From assembly GCA_937949555.1 (NCBI GenBank), contig CALEDV010000027.1:1-64000 (forward strand): 64,000 nucleotides of DNA, given 5' to 3'. The translations under genes were made by a program, and so were the position numbers. The stretch's first letter is position 1. Every line of letters starts with the position of its first letter. Below are positions 8,930 to 18,325 of the stretch, piece after piece. This DNA comes from an uncultured bacterium (GTDB lineage: Bacteria; Nitrospirota; Thermodesulfovibrionia; Thermodesulfovibrionales; Dissulfurispiraceae). The notes below the pieces were generated by a model, which saw only the letters and a list, made by a program, of their open reading frames with translations, had not been told where the DNA came from and searched no databases.

Positions 8930-10937
8930 GGAGTGCTTAAACGATTCTCAATATGAGGCGGTTACAACCCTTCAGGGTCCCCTGTTAGTTATAGCTGGAG
9001 CCGGCAGCGGCAAGACAAGGGTAATTGAATACCGCTCCTTTGAGCTTGTCAGAGGGGGAGTGAATCCATCATCGATACTTCTTATGACCTTCACCAGAAG
9101 GGCAGCCAGAGAGATGATTGCAAGGGCATCAAGGCAAGATCCCCGATGCAAGGATATTGATGGCGGGACCTTCCACTCCTTTGCTTACAGGATGTTAAAG
9201 AGATACGCAAGGGCAATTGGGTTTAATCAGGAGTTAATAGCCCTTGATGAATCCGACGCTCAAGAGGCATTGCACCGCTGCGCCACTGCCCTTAATCTTT
9301 ATGGCAAGGACAAGAGATTTCCCAAAAAAGACACCCTGCGAAGTATCATAAGCATGGCTATAAATAAGGCATCCCCAATAGGCGAGATTATAAAAAAGGA
9401 ATATCCTCATTTCTTGGAATATGTGGAGGATGTAAACAGACTTGCCATGGTTTATGCAGAATACAAGATTAAACGAGGGTATATCGACTACGACGATATG
9501 CTTATATACCTAAAGGCAATGCTTGAAAATGAGGATATCCACAGGGCTGTCACTAAGAGATACAGGCATGTGATGATTGACGAATATCAGGATACCAATA
9601 TATTGCAGGGAGATATTGCATCACTGATAGCATCTCCTACAGGCAATATAATGGTAGTGGGTGATGATGCCCAGAGCATCTATGGATTCAGGGGTGCTGC
9701 CCATCAAAATATATTAGATTTCCCCCATAGGTTTCCTGGATGCAGAATAATAAAGCTGGAGAAAAATTATCGTAGTACCCAGTCTATACTTGATTGTGCC
9801 AATGCTGTACTTGATACGATGTCCAAGAAGTATGATAAATCTCTAAGCTCAGCTAACAATGAGCAGGGCTTAAAACCTGACTTGCTTTTTTTTAAGAATG
9901 CCTATGAGGAGGCTGAGTGGATAGCGGAATCCATTCAAGGGTCTATCGAGGAAGGACTTGCCCTATCGCAAGTAGCCGTATTGTGCCGATCTATGTATCT
10001 TACAATTCCTCTGCAGGCTGAATTGGGCAAAAGAAATATCCCCTATGATACCTACGGGGGGATAAGGTTTTATGAGATGGCTCATGTAAAAGACCTGCTC
10101 TGCCATATGAAGGTGTTAGTAAATCTCAAGGATGAACTTGCCTGGCACAGGGCCCTGATGCTACTTGAGGGGATAGGGGCAAAGACCTCAGAGAGGTTGA
10201 CCTCAGAGATAATAACCCTTGCTTCTATAAAGGATGCCCTGAACTTACTGGCAAAGAATGCTGGCAAGATGCGGAATCCTGTCCCAATAAAAAAACTCCT
10301 TCAAGCCCTTGAAATCTCCTTTCAGTTAGGGCATAAAGAGGTGGGCGCAATATTTGATGTCTTCTTTGAATACTACAGACCTATCTTAAAGAACAGGTTC
10401 GATGACTGGCATCTCAGGATTAACGACTTAGAAACCCTAAGACAAATAGCTGCTGCTTACAAATCAATGGAAGATATGATTAATGATTTCTCTATAGAGC
10501 CCCCTGAAAGGGGAGTATGGGCAAGAGAACCAGAGACAAGGGATGAAGACAGACCTCTGACGATATCAACGATACACTCTGCAAAGGGGCTTGAGTGGGA
10601 AAGGGTCTTTGTAATGGGACTGATAGAGGGTGTATTGCCGATTAGTTTTTCCCTTGATAGTGAGGAGGAGTTGGAGGAAGAAAAGAGGTTGCTCTATGTA
10701 GCTATCACAAGGGCAAAGAGGAGATTGTTCCTAAGTATGCACCATCAGGGCAGAAAGAGCGGCATTGCTCAATTTAACAGGCTTTCAAGGTTTATAATGC
10801 CTGAGAACATACAGGAGACCCTTAATATAAGCAGCACAGCAGCAAAGCGTCAAGATAGCAATTATGAGGACTATGCCTTCGCTTACAAAGTCAAAGACGA
10901 TCTGTTGCAGAGGGTTCTTGAGTATTATAGAAATTGA
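8919..10937 (+). CDS. UvrD/PcrA-like superfamily 1 DNA helicase
   Basis: A 672-residue 3'-5' DNA helicase. Motifs are complete and in order: Walker A IAGAGSGKT near residue 27, Ia LMTFTRRAAREM, Walker B VMIDEYQDTN, III GDDAQSIYGFRGA, IV LEKNYRST, V STIHSAKGLEW and VI LLYVAITRAKRRLF. These proteins unwind DNA in repair and replication restart. The C-terminus ends soon after motif VI, without the long tail of PcrA. It overlaps plsC by 11 bp and GGAGG about 15 bases upstream may serve as ribosome-binding site. UvrD, PcrA and Rep cannot be told apart from motifs alone. Confidence 0.93.
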   Translation: MDLRECLNDSQYEAVTTLQGPLLVIAGAGSGKTRVIEYRSFELVRGGVNPSSILLMTFTRRAAREMIARASRQDPRCKDIDGGTFHSFAYRMLKRYARAIGFNQELIALDESDAQEALHRCATALNLYGKDKRFPKKDTLRSIISMAINKASPIGEIIKKEYPHFLEYVEDVNRLAMVYAEYKIKRGYIDYDDMLIYLKAMLENEDIHRAVTKRYRHVMIDEYQDTNILQGDIASLIASPTGNIMVVGDDAQSIYGFRGAAHQNILDFPHRFPGCRIIKLEKNYRSTQSILDCANAVLDTMSKKYDKSLSSANNEQGLKPDLLFFKNAYEEAEWIAESIQGSIEEGLALSQVAVLCRSMYLTIPLQAELGKRNIPYDTYGGIRFYEMAHVKDLLCHMKVLVNLKDELAWHRALMLLEGIGAKTSERLTSEIITLASIKDALNLLAKNAGKMRNPVPIKKLLQALEISFQLGHKEVGAIFDVFFEYYRPILKNRFDDWHLRINDLETLRQIAAAYKSMEDMINDFSIEPPERGVWAREPETRDEDRPLTISTIHSAKGLEWERVFVMGLIEGVLPISFSLDSEEELEEEKRLLYVAITRAKRRLFLSMHHQGRKSGIAQFNRLSRFIMPENIQETLNISSTAAKRQDSNYEDYAFAYKVKDDLLQRVLEYYRN

Positions 10938-11016
10938 GCGGCTATTAATAAAAGCGGTATAATCCCTTTTAAGATAACAGGGTTCTTATAATGTTCCTGC
11001 GCATAATAGAGGCTAA

Positions 11017-11418
11017 ATGAAGGCAAGGTTTAGGGGGCATCATCTTATATGTCTGCATTTTTACCATGGCATAGGATACAGCGAGGACTTCATTGATGCC
11101 CTTGAGCAAACACTTAAAAATGCCCAGTCCTCTGCAATAGTAATCCTCAGGGGTCCCGATGATGTATGCCTTATGTGTCCTCACCTTAAAGACGAACGCT
11201 GCACAATGGATGCAGCCTCAGAGGATGAGGTTAATTCCATGGATCAAATGGCTTTATCGCTGCTTAATCTGGATATTGGTCAAGAGGTAAGATGGGAGGA
11301 TATAAGAAAAAAACTGGGTGGATTTTTGCAAAAATGGTATGAGGCAAATTGTGTAACATGTTTTTGGAAAAAGGTGTGCGGCATAGAGGAATCCCCTTTA
11401 ATAAATAATGTTATTTGA
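11017..11418 (+). CDS. DUF1284 putative iron-sulfur protein
   Basis: A 133-residue protein of the DUF1284 type. It starts MKARFRGHHLICLHFYHGIG, the hallmark of that family, and carries cysteine pairs VCLMCPHLKDERC (about residues 49-61) and, near the end, CVTCFWKKVC. These cysteines suggest a metal or iron-sulfur site; no reaction is established for the family. The stop overlaps the start of the following Old Yellow Enzyme gene by 11 bp, so the two are probably translated together and may work together. Confidence 0.8.
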   Translation: MKARFRGHHLICLHFYHGIGYSEDFIDALEQTLKNAQSSAIVILRGPDDVCLMCPHLKDERCTMDAASEDEVNSMDQMALSLLNLDIGQEVRWEDIRKKLGGFLQKWYEANCVTCFWKKVCGIEESPLINNVI

Positions 11419-12493
11419 CCCCTCTGAGATAGGTTCCTTAAGAATAAAGAATCGCATAATTCGTTCAGCCACTTATGAGAAAAGTGCCGATATTGATGGT
11501 TTTGTAACCGATAGGATTATTGAACTCTACAGAATCCTTGCAAAAGGTGGTTCAGGGTTGATCATTTCGGGCAATGCCCTTGTGCACCTGTCAGGCTATT
11601 CAGCCCCTATGCAGTTATGCATACATAAAGACCATTACATACCTGGTCTTTCAAGGCTTACTGAGGCAGTTCATAAAGAGCAAGGGAGAATATTTATCCA
11701 GTTAGTCCATGGCGGGAGACAGTGCTTTCCCTTTTTGCTTGGAGGCAGGGATCCGATAGCGCCTTCAGCAGTGTATGACCCCTCTATTAGAGTCATGCCT
11801 AAAGAAATGACAAACGAACAGATATGGGAGATTGTTTATTCCTTTTCATCGGCATCAAGAAGGGCGAGAGATGCCTCCTTTGACGGCATTCAGATACACG
11901 GCGCCCACGGGTATCTTGTGAGTAGTTTTCTCTCTCCGCACACAAATAGGAGAGAGGATTACTGGGGAGGTGATGAGGAGAGGAGGTTTCACTTTATTGA
12001 AGAGGTATATAAAGCCATCAGATCTGAGGCTGGAGATGGGTTTCCAATAACCATAAAGATTAATGCCGATGATCTCATAGAGGGTGGTTTAAAGATACCC
12101 GAGGCTGTCAGAATTGCAAAGAGGCTTCAATATGTAGGCTTTGATGCCATTGAGGTAAGCGGGGGCATGTATGAATCTAAAGTAGCAACAGTAAGGAAAG
12201 GCATAAAAAGTAGCGAGCAAGAGGCTTACTTTAAAGACCACAGCAGGTCTATTAAAGAGGCCGTCTCCATTCCCGTAGCTTTAGTAGGTGGGATACGTTC
12301 AAGGTCTGTGGCTGATATGATTCTTAAAGAGGGATATGCCGATATCGTAAGTCTCTCAAGGCCCCTTATCAGAGAACCTGATTTGCCAAACAAGTTTGCA
12401 GAGGGCAAAGAAAAAGCCGATTGTATATCCTGCAATGAGTGCATGCGATTCTCAAAACTTGATTTTGTAAGGTGTATGCAGGTTGCATCATGA
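11408..12493 (+). CDS. NADH:flavin oxidoreductase (Old Yellow Enzyme family)
   Basis: A 361-residue FMN-dependent TIM-barrel oxidoreductase. Evidence includes the N-terminal IGSLRIKNRIIRSATYE, the substrate-binding IQIHGAHGYLVSSFLSPHTN, RREDYWGG, and the FMN phosphate region VALVGGIRS. The tail holds CISCNECM, resembling the start of the [4Fe-4S] ligand set of 2,4-dienoyl-CoA reductase-type members, but the protein stops shortly afterwards and lacks their C-terminal FAD/NAD domain. The substrate is unknown; enoates or enones are typical. It overlaps the DUF1284 gene by 11 bp. Confidence 0.88.
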   Translation: MLFDPSEIGSLRIKNRIIRSATYEKSADIDGFVTDRIIELYRILAKGGSGLIISGNALVHLSGYSAPMQLCIHKDHYIPGLSRLTEAVHKEQGRIFIQLVHGGRQCFPFLLGGRDPIAPSAVYDPSIRVMPKEMTNEQIWEIVYSFSSASRRARDASFDGIQIHGAHGYLVSSFLSPHTNRREDYWGGDEERRFHFIEEVYKAIRSEAGDGFPITIKINADDLIEGGLKIPEAVRIAKRLQYVGFDAIEVSGGMYESKVATVRKGIKSSEQEAYFKDHSRSIKEAVSIPVALVGGIRSRSVADMILKEGYADIVSLSRPLIREPDLPNKFAEGKEKADCISCNECMRFSKLDFVRCMQVAS

Positions 12494-12520
12494 GGGCATA
12501 ATTTTATATCATAGCATCCC

Positions 12521-13732
12521 ATGTTAAAACCAGAGCAGCAGTTAGATGTATTAAAAAGAGGCGTTACAGAGATCATCTTTGAGAAGGAACTCCTTGCAAA
12601 GCTCCAACGGGCCTATGATACCTCCACTGCCCTTAAAATCAAGGCTGGATTTGACCCCACTGCCCCAGATATTCATCTAGGGCACACCGTACTTATTGAG
12701 AAACTCAGACAGTTTCAGTCTCTTGGACATGAGGTATTCTTTCTAATCGGTGATTTCACAGGCATGATTGGAGACCCTACAGGCAGATCAGAGACAAGAA
12801 AGCCCCTCACCAAAGAGGATGTGCTCAGAAATGCTGAGACTTACAAGGAACAGGTCTTTAAGATACTTGATCCTGAAAAAACCACTGTGTGTTTCAATAG
12901 TCAGTGGTTTGAAGAAATGTCTGCCCTTGAGGTAGTTAGGCTTGGAGCCCTTGAAACAGTTGCCAGGATGCTCGAAAGGGAGGACTTCAAGAAGAGGTTC
13001 ACCTCCCAGCAGCCCATATCTATACTTGAGTTTTATTATCCCCTCTTTCAAGGTTATGATTCTGTCCATTTAAGGGCTGATGTGGAACTTGGCGGCACTG
13101 ACCAGAGATTTAACCTGCTCATGGGCAGGTCTCTCCAGAAGGCCTATGGACAACAGGAGCAGTCAATTATTATGATGCCTCTTCTGGAAGGGACTGATGG
13201 CGTCCACAAGATGTCAAAGAGCCTTGGTAATTATATCGGGATCTCTGAGGCGCCAAAGGATATTTATGGAAAGTTAATGTCCATAAGCGATGAGCTAATG
13301 TTTAGGTACTATGAGCTTCTAAGCCACATATCTAACGAAGAACTAAAAGACTTGAGAGAGGGGATTGAGAGGGGTTCTTTACACCCCAAGAAGGCGAAGG
13401 AAGACCTTGCCTTTGAGATCACAGCCCGTTACTGGGGCTCTGAGGCTGCATTAAAGGCAAAGGATGAATTCTCAAGGGTCTTTGCTCAAAAGGGCATGCC
13501 AGATGATATACCTGAGATATCTTTACAGATGGAACAAGAAACCCTATGGATAGCAGAGGCAATGAAACAGGCGGGTCTTTGTACAGGCACCTCTGAGGCG
13601 CAAAGATTGATAAGGCAGGGCGGTGTTGCTGTCGATGAAGATAGGATAAGTGATACCAATTACAAGCTATCAAAGGGTTCTTACCTAATTAAGGCAGGCA
13701 AGAGGAGGTTTGTGCGCATCACCCTTAAATGA
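12521..13732 (+). CDS. tyrS: Tyrosyl-tRNA synthetase
   Basis: A 403-residue class I synthetase of the long-branch bacterial TyrRS type. The HIGH-like signature appears as IHLGHT (about residue 48) and the KMSKS loop as HKMSKSLGN (about 228). The [10 protein letters not shown] segment binds tyrosine. A C-terminal S4-like RNA-binding domain follows ([20 protein letters not shown]). It charges tRNA-Tyr. It begins 27 bp after the oxidoreductase stop; a short hairpin AAAGGC-TTA-GCCTTT lies just beyond its stop codon without a T run. Confidence 0.97.
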   Translation: MLKPEQQLDVLKRGVTEIIFEKELLAKLQRAYDTSTALKIKAGFDPTAPDIHLGHTVLIEKLRQFQSLGHEVFFLIGDFTGMIGDPTGRSETRKPLTKEDVLRNAETYKEQVFKILDPEKTTVCFNSQWFEEMSALEVVRLGALETVARMLEREDFKKRFTSQQPISILEFYYPLFQGYDSVHLRADVELGGTDQRFNLLMGRSLQKAYGQQEQSIIMMPLLEGTDGVHKMSKSLGNYIGISEAPKDIYGKLMSISDELMFRYYELLSHISNEELKDLREGIERGSLHPKKAKEDLAFEITARYWGSEAALKAKDEFSRVFAQKGMPDDIPEISLQMEQETLWIAEAMKQAGLCTGTSEAQRLIRQGGVAVDEDRISDTNYKLSKGSYLIKAGKRRFVRITLK

Positions 13733-14062
13733 GTTCTTATAAAGGCTTAGCCTTTGATTACTCAAACCACATTGCCCTCTTTTATGTCCCTCTGTATCAG
13801 CATGATCACAGGCACTTCACATAAGCCCTATAAATCTTACCGCTGAGATACATAACTGCCCTGCTTCAAGCACGGAGATCAGAAACATCCTCATTCTTTT
13901 CTATATTATAAAAATGTCTTGACCAATAACCTCATCTTCCCTCAACTGTAAGAAAGGCGAGGTTCCTCCAGTTATCAAAGCGCCAAAAAGGGCTCTCTGT
14001 TCCTCTTAGGGCAGGATTCAAGGGAATCTATGAGTTTGCCTTGACAGGTTTTTTCCTGTTTG
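13733..14062. other. Intergenic stretch without an intact gene
   Basis: A 330-bp gap between tyrS and the tRNA-Met promoter. It opens with a 6-bp hairpin (13740-13755) that may slow transcription from tyrS. Both strands are broken by stops every 20-40 codons and I recognise no conserved protein fragment. It adjoins a decayed integrase, so it may be residue of the same lost element, but nothing in the bases proves that. Confidence 0.5.
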
Positions 14063-14092
14063 TTGACAATCAAACAACTATTAAGTTATTTT
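14063..14092 (+). promoter_or_regulatory. Putative promoter of initiator tRNA
   Basis: A perfect TTGACA at 14063-14068 is followed after 18 bp by TATTTT at 14087-14092. Transcription would start close to position 14099-14100, that is, almost at the mature 5' end of the tRNA. A second TTGACA lies at 14041-14046. Confidence 0.5.
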
Positions 14093-14099
14093 ATCAGAC

Positions 14100-14173
<74 letters not shown>

Positions 14174-14185
14174 CTTAGAAATGGC

Positions 14186-14215
14186 AAGGGTTTACAGAAA
14201 TGTAAGCCCTTTTTT
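14186..14215 (+). terminator. Terminator after initiator tRNA
   Basis: AAGGGTTTACA pairs with TGTAAGCCCTT (one G-T wobble) around a GAAA loop and runs into six or more T residues, a textbook rho-independent terminator for the single tRNA transcript. Confidence 0.85.
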
Positions 14216-14222
14216 ATTGGTT

Positions 14223-14580
14223 TTAAGCTATTCCTATAGGAATATGTCCATCAAAGCCACTAAAACTAAGAACTTGCACAAACAGCAATTCGTATAAATT
14301 ATGGCTCTCTCTTCTAAGGGATTTAAAAGATTTTTCTAAAAGCTCTGTTTGTTGCCTTTTCAATTCCATATCATTAAACAGGTGTCCCTATATGTCCATC
14401 GTAATATTGATAGTTGCATGACCTAACTGTTATTGGATGTATTTAATGTTTTGCCCTGCCTGTATTCTCATGCTTACTTTAATATTTCTTAGGCTATGGA
14501 AGGGCGCCTGTATTAAACCTGCCTTTCTTAATGACTGAGTAAAATATCTCTTGATAACATTGTCGTATAGTGTTAGCTTG
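14223..14580 (-). pseudogene. Decayed tyrosine recombinase (integrase) C-terminal half
   Basis: The minus strand of this stretch reads, in one frame, as the catalytic end of a phage-type integrase: NVIKRYFTQSLRKAGL, then PFHSLRN (the HxLR box), IQAGQNIKYIQ-stop-QLGHA (the LGHxx box), and TMDI-stop-GHLFNDME, where the active-site tyrosine would be expected at the second stop. Stops are TAA at 14430-14432 and TAG at 14388-14390; the frame closes at 14223-14225. No start region or core-binding domain survives. It lies between tRNA-Met and tRNA-Pro whose 3' ends both point at it, the normal place for an integrated element. The element's cargo is gone. Confidence 0.82.
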
Positions 14581-14681
14581 CCATATCAGTGTGTTAAAGC
14601 GCTGTATAGGCAAATCTATCTCCTTTAAAGGGATTGAGTGCATGATTTTTGGGAATACCTGAATAGATTATCAATATGTTA

Positions 14682-14755
14682 TCGGGGCGAGAGGATTTGA
14701 ACCTCCGACACCACGGTCCCGAACCGTGTGCGCTACCAAGCTGCGCTACGCCCCG
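14682..14755 (-). tRNA. tRNA-Pro (CGG)
   Basis: On the minus strand the acceptor stem CGGGGCG/CGCCCCG is perfect, the anticodon stem-loop is CACGG-TTCGGGA-CCGTG giving anticodon CGG, and the T arm is GGAGG-TTCAAAT-CCTCT. The discriminator is A and no CCA is encoded. Its 3' end faces the decayed integrase. Confidence 0.95.
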
Positions 14756-14819
14756 TGCCTTTAATATAACAAAAGGATGTTGTATTTTTCTTTCTTTCTA
14801 ATTATTATATCTCAGTCCA

Positions 14820-15734
14820 ATGGAGATAAACATTCTAAATCTTATAGGCTGTACCCCGCTGATCAGATTACAACACATGCCTGATCCCGAAGGAGCACTC
14901 ATCTATGCAAAGCTTGAGGGGAACAATCCTGGCGGTTCAGTAAAGGACAGGATAGCCTTTCAGATGATCACCTCAGCAGAGGCTGAAGGCATCTTAAAAC
15001 CAGGGGGCACAATCATAGAACCCACAAGCGGCAATACTGGTATTGGCCTTGCCATGATTGCAGCGGTTAAGAAATATCGCCTCATACTGACAATGCCTGA
15101 AAATATGACCCTTGAGAGGCGTCAGATACTCAAGGCCTATGGTGCAGAGATAGTGCTAACCCCTGCTGAAAAGGGTATGAAAGGCACAGTGGAAAAGGCA
15201 CAGGAGATAGCCAGTAATAATCCAGATTTCTTTATGCCGCAGCAGTTTGAAAACAAAGCAAATCCAATGGCACATAGTAAATACACTGCCCCAGAGATAA
15301 TCCATGCCCTTGGCTCTGTCCCTGATGCCTTTGTGGTTGGCGTTGGAACAGGAGGGACAATTACAGGTGTAGGGGAGGTATTTAAGGCTACAAATCCCAA
15401 TTGTCTCATTGTTGCCCTTGAGCCTGCAGCATCCCCTGTGCTTTCAGGAGGCAAACCTGGCAGACACAGGATAGGTGGTATTGGCGCTGGTTTTATCCCC
15501 CCAATCCTTAAAAGGACTATCTTAGATGAGATAATTACCGTCACTGATGAGGAAGCCGCACAGACAGCTCGAGAGCTTGCATTGCATGAAGGAATCTTCG
15601 CTGGCATATCCTCTGGGGCTGCTATGTTTGGGGCTATGAAAATTGCCAAAAGGCTTGGCAAAGGCAAGGTTGTGGTGACTGTATTCCCCGATCGGGGAGA
15701 CAAATACCTCAGCGCCGGACTATTTCAGGAATAA
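14820..15734 (+). CDS. cysK: Cysteine synthase (O-acetylserine sulfhydrylase)
   Basis: A 304-residue pyridoxal-phosphate enzyme that makes cysteine from O-acetylserine and sulfide. The PLP lysine is in NNPGGSVKDRIA (about residue 41), the asparagine loop is EPTSGNTGIGLA, the phosphate-binding loop is GVGTGGTITGVG, and the C-terminal serine region is GISSGAA. Length and motifs fit CysK rather than the larger cystathionine synthases. No clear ribosome-binding site precedes the ATG. No serine acetyltransferase gene is adjacent. Confidence 0.93.
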   Translation: MEINILNLIGCTPLIRLQHMPDPEGALIYAKLEGNNPGGSVKDRIAFQMITSAEAEGILKPGGTIIEPTSGNTGIGLAMIAAVKKYRLILTMPENMTLERRQILKAYGAEIVLTPAEKGMKGTVEKAQEIASNNPDFFMPQQFENKANPMAHSKYTAPEIIHALGSVPDAFVVGVGTGGTITGVGEVFKATNPNCLIVALEPAASPVLSGGKPGRHRIGGIGAGFIPPILKRTILDEIITVTDEEAAQTARELALHEGIFAGISSGAAMFGAMKIAKRLGKGKVVVTVFPDRGDKYLSAGLFQE

Positions 15735-15962
15735 TCCACCTCTATTTAGCTAATCAGTTGTTTTGCGTGGATCATCAAAAAGTCATATTTTTTCAGGGAT
15801 TATGAACGCCCTTTGTTTATTAGGAAGAAGATCTTTTGTGGTTAACAATAGGACATGAAAGTCCCCTTCCCTATGATTCAACATGCCCTACACCGGAATA
15901 AGTATCTCATCAATTAGCTAAACTAAAAAAGCCTGGTTACCTATCGATCTATTGGATATTAG

Positions 15963-16005
15963 AAAAAAGGCAGGACCCATAAAAAATCCTTATCCTGCCT
16001 TTTTA
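15963..16005. terminator. Bidirectional terminator between cysK and ferredoxin gene
   Basis: AAAAAAGGCAGGA and TCCTGCCTTTTT form a long stem with A and T tracts on its two sides, so it can end transcripts from either direction. It lies directly after the ferredoxin gene on the minus strand and about 230 bp beyond cysK. The 230 bp contains no gene that I can support. Confidence 0.85.
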
Positions 16006-16017
16006 AGATCACGATTG

Positions 16018-16203
16018 TTACATCTCATTAATTGTGATAGCCGAGGTTGGACATACGCCGAGACAACTCTCGCAAAAAACACACTCTGAGGTCTGGTAGG
16101 GATCTGACTTGCCGTCAACCATCCTAAAAACGCCCTGAGGACAAATATTAACGCACTCTTCGCAACCCTCACACTTAACAGCGTCTACTGTTACCATATA
16201 CAT
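16018..16203 (-). CDS. 2[4Fe-4S] ferredoxin
   Basis: A 61-residue ferredoxin with two complete cluster motifs: CEGCEECVNICP (residues ~11-22) and CVFCESCLGVCP (~41-52), each C-x2-C-x2-C-x3-C-P. It carries low-potential electrons in the cytoplasm. A strong GGAGGTG ribosome-binding site stands about 10 bases before the ATG, and a terminator follows. It lies 89 bp downstream of the STAS protein gene on the same strand, but may have its own promoter. The redox partner cannot be told from context. Confidence 0.93.
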   Translation of the reverse strand: MYMVTVDAVKCEGCEECVNICPQGVFRMVDGKSDPYQTSECVFCESCLGVCPTSAITINEM

Positions 16204-16292
16204 AGTCTTATTTCACCTCCTTACGGTTTTAGTATAAAGCCTCTTATAAAAGAAAGGATTATATGAAAGAGCCTGTGATGCTGTCAAATAAA

Positions 16293-16586
16293 CTACATCT
16301 TTTTTACATTAAGGACTGTTATAAGATTCAGTATCTCCATGAGGTTATAGAGCCTCTCATCTCTAACATGAATCGTCATATTCATATTATCCACATGGAC
16401 AAGCTTAAGCAGAAATCCTATTACCGATGAAGGCATTGATAAGGAGTCAGGTATCTTAATAACAATCGAAGATATCCCCTTGTTAGTCAATGACCTTACC
16501 CTGTCTTTTATCTCTTGATAGTCTTCAATGCTCTGAATATTTCCTGTAATAGTTATCTCCGAAGCCCCTGTTATCTTAACCTCCAT
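16293..16586 (-). CDS. STAS-domain anti-sigma-factor antagonist-like protein
   Basis: A 97-residue protein matching a lone STAS domain in size and pattern (ITGNIQSIEDYQEIKDRV then SIVIKIPDSLSMPSSVIGFL). In SpoIIAA/RsbV proteins a serine at the start of the helix after the central strand is phosphorylated by the partner kinase; here SMPSS near residues 50-54 occupies that place. The gene starts 1 bp after the stop of the phosphatase/kinase fusion, so they are one unit. It probably acts in a partner-switch circuit whose final target (sigma factor or other effector) is not in the window. Confidence 0.78.
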   Translation of the reverse strand: MEVKITGASEITITGNIQSIEDYQEIKDRVRSLTNKGISSIVIKIPDSLSMPSSVIGFLLKLVHVDNMNMTIHVRDERLYNLMEILNLITVLNVKKM

Positions 16587-16587
16587 C

Positions 16588-18294
16588 TCAAGCCTCCTTT
16601 TTGATCTTCTTTATCATAGTTACTTCATTTCCCTTTTGGTTGTAGTATATTCCATCAAGTATATTTTGGGCAATCCTTACACCCCTGCCTGAGAACTGTG
16701 AATAATTGGTGCCGCACTCATGCAGCGAGTTGACATCAAAGCCCCTGCCTTCGTCAGTAATGGTTATTTCAATAATTCTATGATCCCCGTTTTCATAAAC
16801 CCCTATCACTATGTGTATCTTTTTATTGTTTGAGTCTTCATTCCTGGATAGATAATTATCATAGAGGTCCTCAGCGATAAGCCGCTTTTTTTCCTGAGCC
16901 TCAAGTTCTATGTTGCCATGTTCATAGGCGTTGAAGAGCAATTCGGTCATTGCGCTCATAAATACTATGCATTCTTGCTCGGACATATACGAAGAAATTG
17001 TGGTGCTTACCTCATCGGCTGCCTTTGACACCTCTTTTATCCTGCTATTGATGGTTATATCCTTATGGAAAATGGCCTTTGAGGGCATAAGGGAAAGAAA
17101 TATTATGGTAATGTCATCGGTGGCTAAATCCATTAATCTGCTAAAATGGCTGTAGAGTTCCTTTGCAGTATAGGAATCAGCAAAGTCAGCCTCGATGTGT
17201 TCCTCATAAAGCTTGTCCTTGCTCGAGAAACATTCATTTAATCCATCGCTGTAAAAGAGCATCTTCTTTACATCCCCTAGGTCTATCTCATCAATTTTAA
17301 AGGGCAACGGAAATTTCATTACCGGCTGATTGTTGCTTCTAACTTTTTGTATTTCTCCATTGACCTTGAGCAATAAAAGTGGTGGTTCAGAAAACATGGC
17401 ATATCTCATGATATTGCTTTGAAAGTCTATCTCTATAAAGGACAAACACACTATCTCATCCTCAAGCAGTTCCTCTCTTATAAAGGTCTGATAGGCATTG
17501 ATACATTCAACAAGAGAAAAGTCGCCCCTCTGCTTTGCCTGCGTGACAAAATGATTTATATAGGATGTAGAAAGGATAGTAGTAACTGAGGCAGATAAGC
17601 CCTTGCCCATAGCATCCAAAAGTATAAAAAGGTATCTGCCCTCTTGTATCTCCCTTATGGAATAGCTGTCTCCGCTCATAATATCAAGGGGTTTAAAAAC
17701 TACACTACAGTGCCATTGTCTTGCAATGTCTTCATGGGCTTGTTTTTTGAGTATGATCCTTTTAAAGTACAGGTCATTTTTTATAATATTAAGTTCCTTT
17801 CTAAAGGCTCGCTCTTGCTGCAAGGAGTGATACTTCTCTCGGTATTTAAGCAACTCCAGTTCCTGTTCCTGTGTCTTCCTTTCTAAGTTTTCAAGAATAA
17901 CCCTTTGCGTGGCTATCTCTATTGCCTTGTAAAGGTTGTCATAATTAATGGGTTTTGCCACAAACTGGGTTACGCCGAGATTGATCGCCCTTATAAGAAA
18001 CTCTGTGTCTATGAAGCCAGTAACAAGTATGATCGGAGTTTTTGTATCTTGCTTCCTTATCTCTTGAATCATATCAAGCCCGCTTAGATTGGGCATAAGG
18101 TTGTCAGTAATAATCAGATCCACTGGATTATTTTTCAATCTCTCCAGTCCCTCAACACCATCCTTTGCAAGTATTATATCCCTAAAAAAGTCCTTGAGTT
18201 TTCTCTCGATAGTAATCCTAAAGAGCTCTTCATCCTCTACATAAAGCACTGTAAGTTTAGAAGTAATGTCTTTGAGTCTTGAGGGATTATTCAC
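16588..18294 (-). CDS. Response regulator-PP2C phosphatase-HATPase fusion (RsbU/RsbW type)
   Basis: A 568-residue cytoplasmic signalling protein with three modules. A receiver domain (about 10-130) has its phospho-acceptor at D64 in IITDNLMP. A coiled coil (~135-175, NLERKTQEQELELLKYREK) joins it to a SpoIIE/RsbU-type serine phosphatase (~190-390; LLDAMGKGLSASV and YSDGLNE hold metal-binding aspartates). The end (~420-568) is an RsbW-like histidine-kinase ATPase with the N box ALTELLFNAYEHGN and a DEGRGFDV G box. Known family members dephosphorylate and phosphorylate a STAS protein; both activities seem joined here and the STAS gene follows at once. Confidence 0.88.
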   Translation of the reverse strand: MNNPSRLKDITSKLTVLYVEDEELFRITIERKLKDFFRDIILAKDGVEGLERLKNNPVDLIITDNLMPNLSGLDMIQEIRKQDTKTPIILVTGFIDTEFLIRAINLGVTQFVAKPINYDNLYKAIEIATQRVILENLERKTQEQELELLKYREKYHSLQQERAFRKELNIIKNDLYFKRIILKKQAHEDIARQWHCSVVFKPLDIMSGDSYSIREIQEGRYLFILLDAMGKGLSASVTTILSTSYINHFVTQAKQRGDFSLVECINAYQTFIREELLEDEIVCLSFIEIDFQSNIMRYAMFSEPPLLLLKVNGEIQKVRSNNQPVMKFPLPFKIDEIDLGDVKKMLFYSDGLNECFSSKDKLYEEHIEADFADSYTAKELYSHFSRLMDLATDDITIIFLSLMPSKAIFHKDITINSRIKEVSKAADEVSTTISSYMSEQECIVFMSAMTELLFNAYEHGNIELEAQEKKRLIAEDLYDNYLSRNEDSNNKKIHIVIGVYENGDHRIIEITITDEGRGFDVNSLHECGTNYSQFSGRGVRIAQNILDGIYYNQKGNEVTMIKKIKKEA

Positions 18295-18325
18295 CTGTAG
18301 GCATCTCCGTCTTCAATGCAGACAT

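Noticed and set aside
14044-14060. Palindrome ACAGG-N-CCTGT before the initiator tRNA
   Set aside because: Only 5 bp, overlapping a promoter-like TTGACA; no sign of an operator or terminator.
15745-15922. Inverted pair TTTAGCTAAT/ATTAGCTAAA flanking 158 bp
   Set aside because: A 10-bp AT-rich match at this distance is easily due to chance, and no element or gene lies between.
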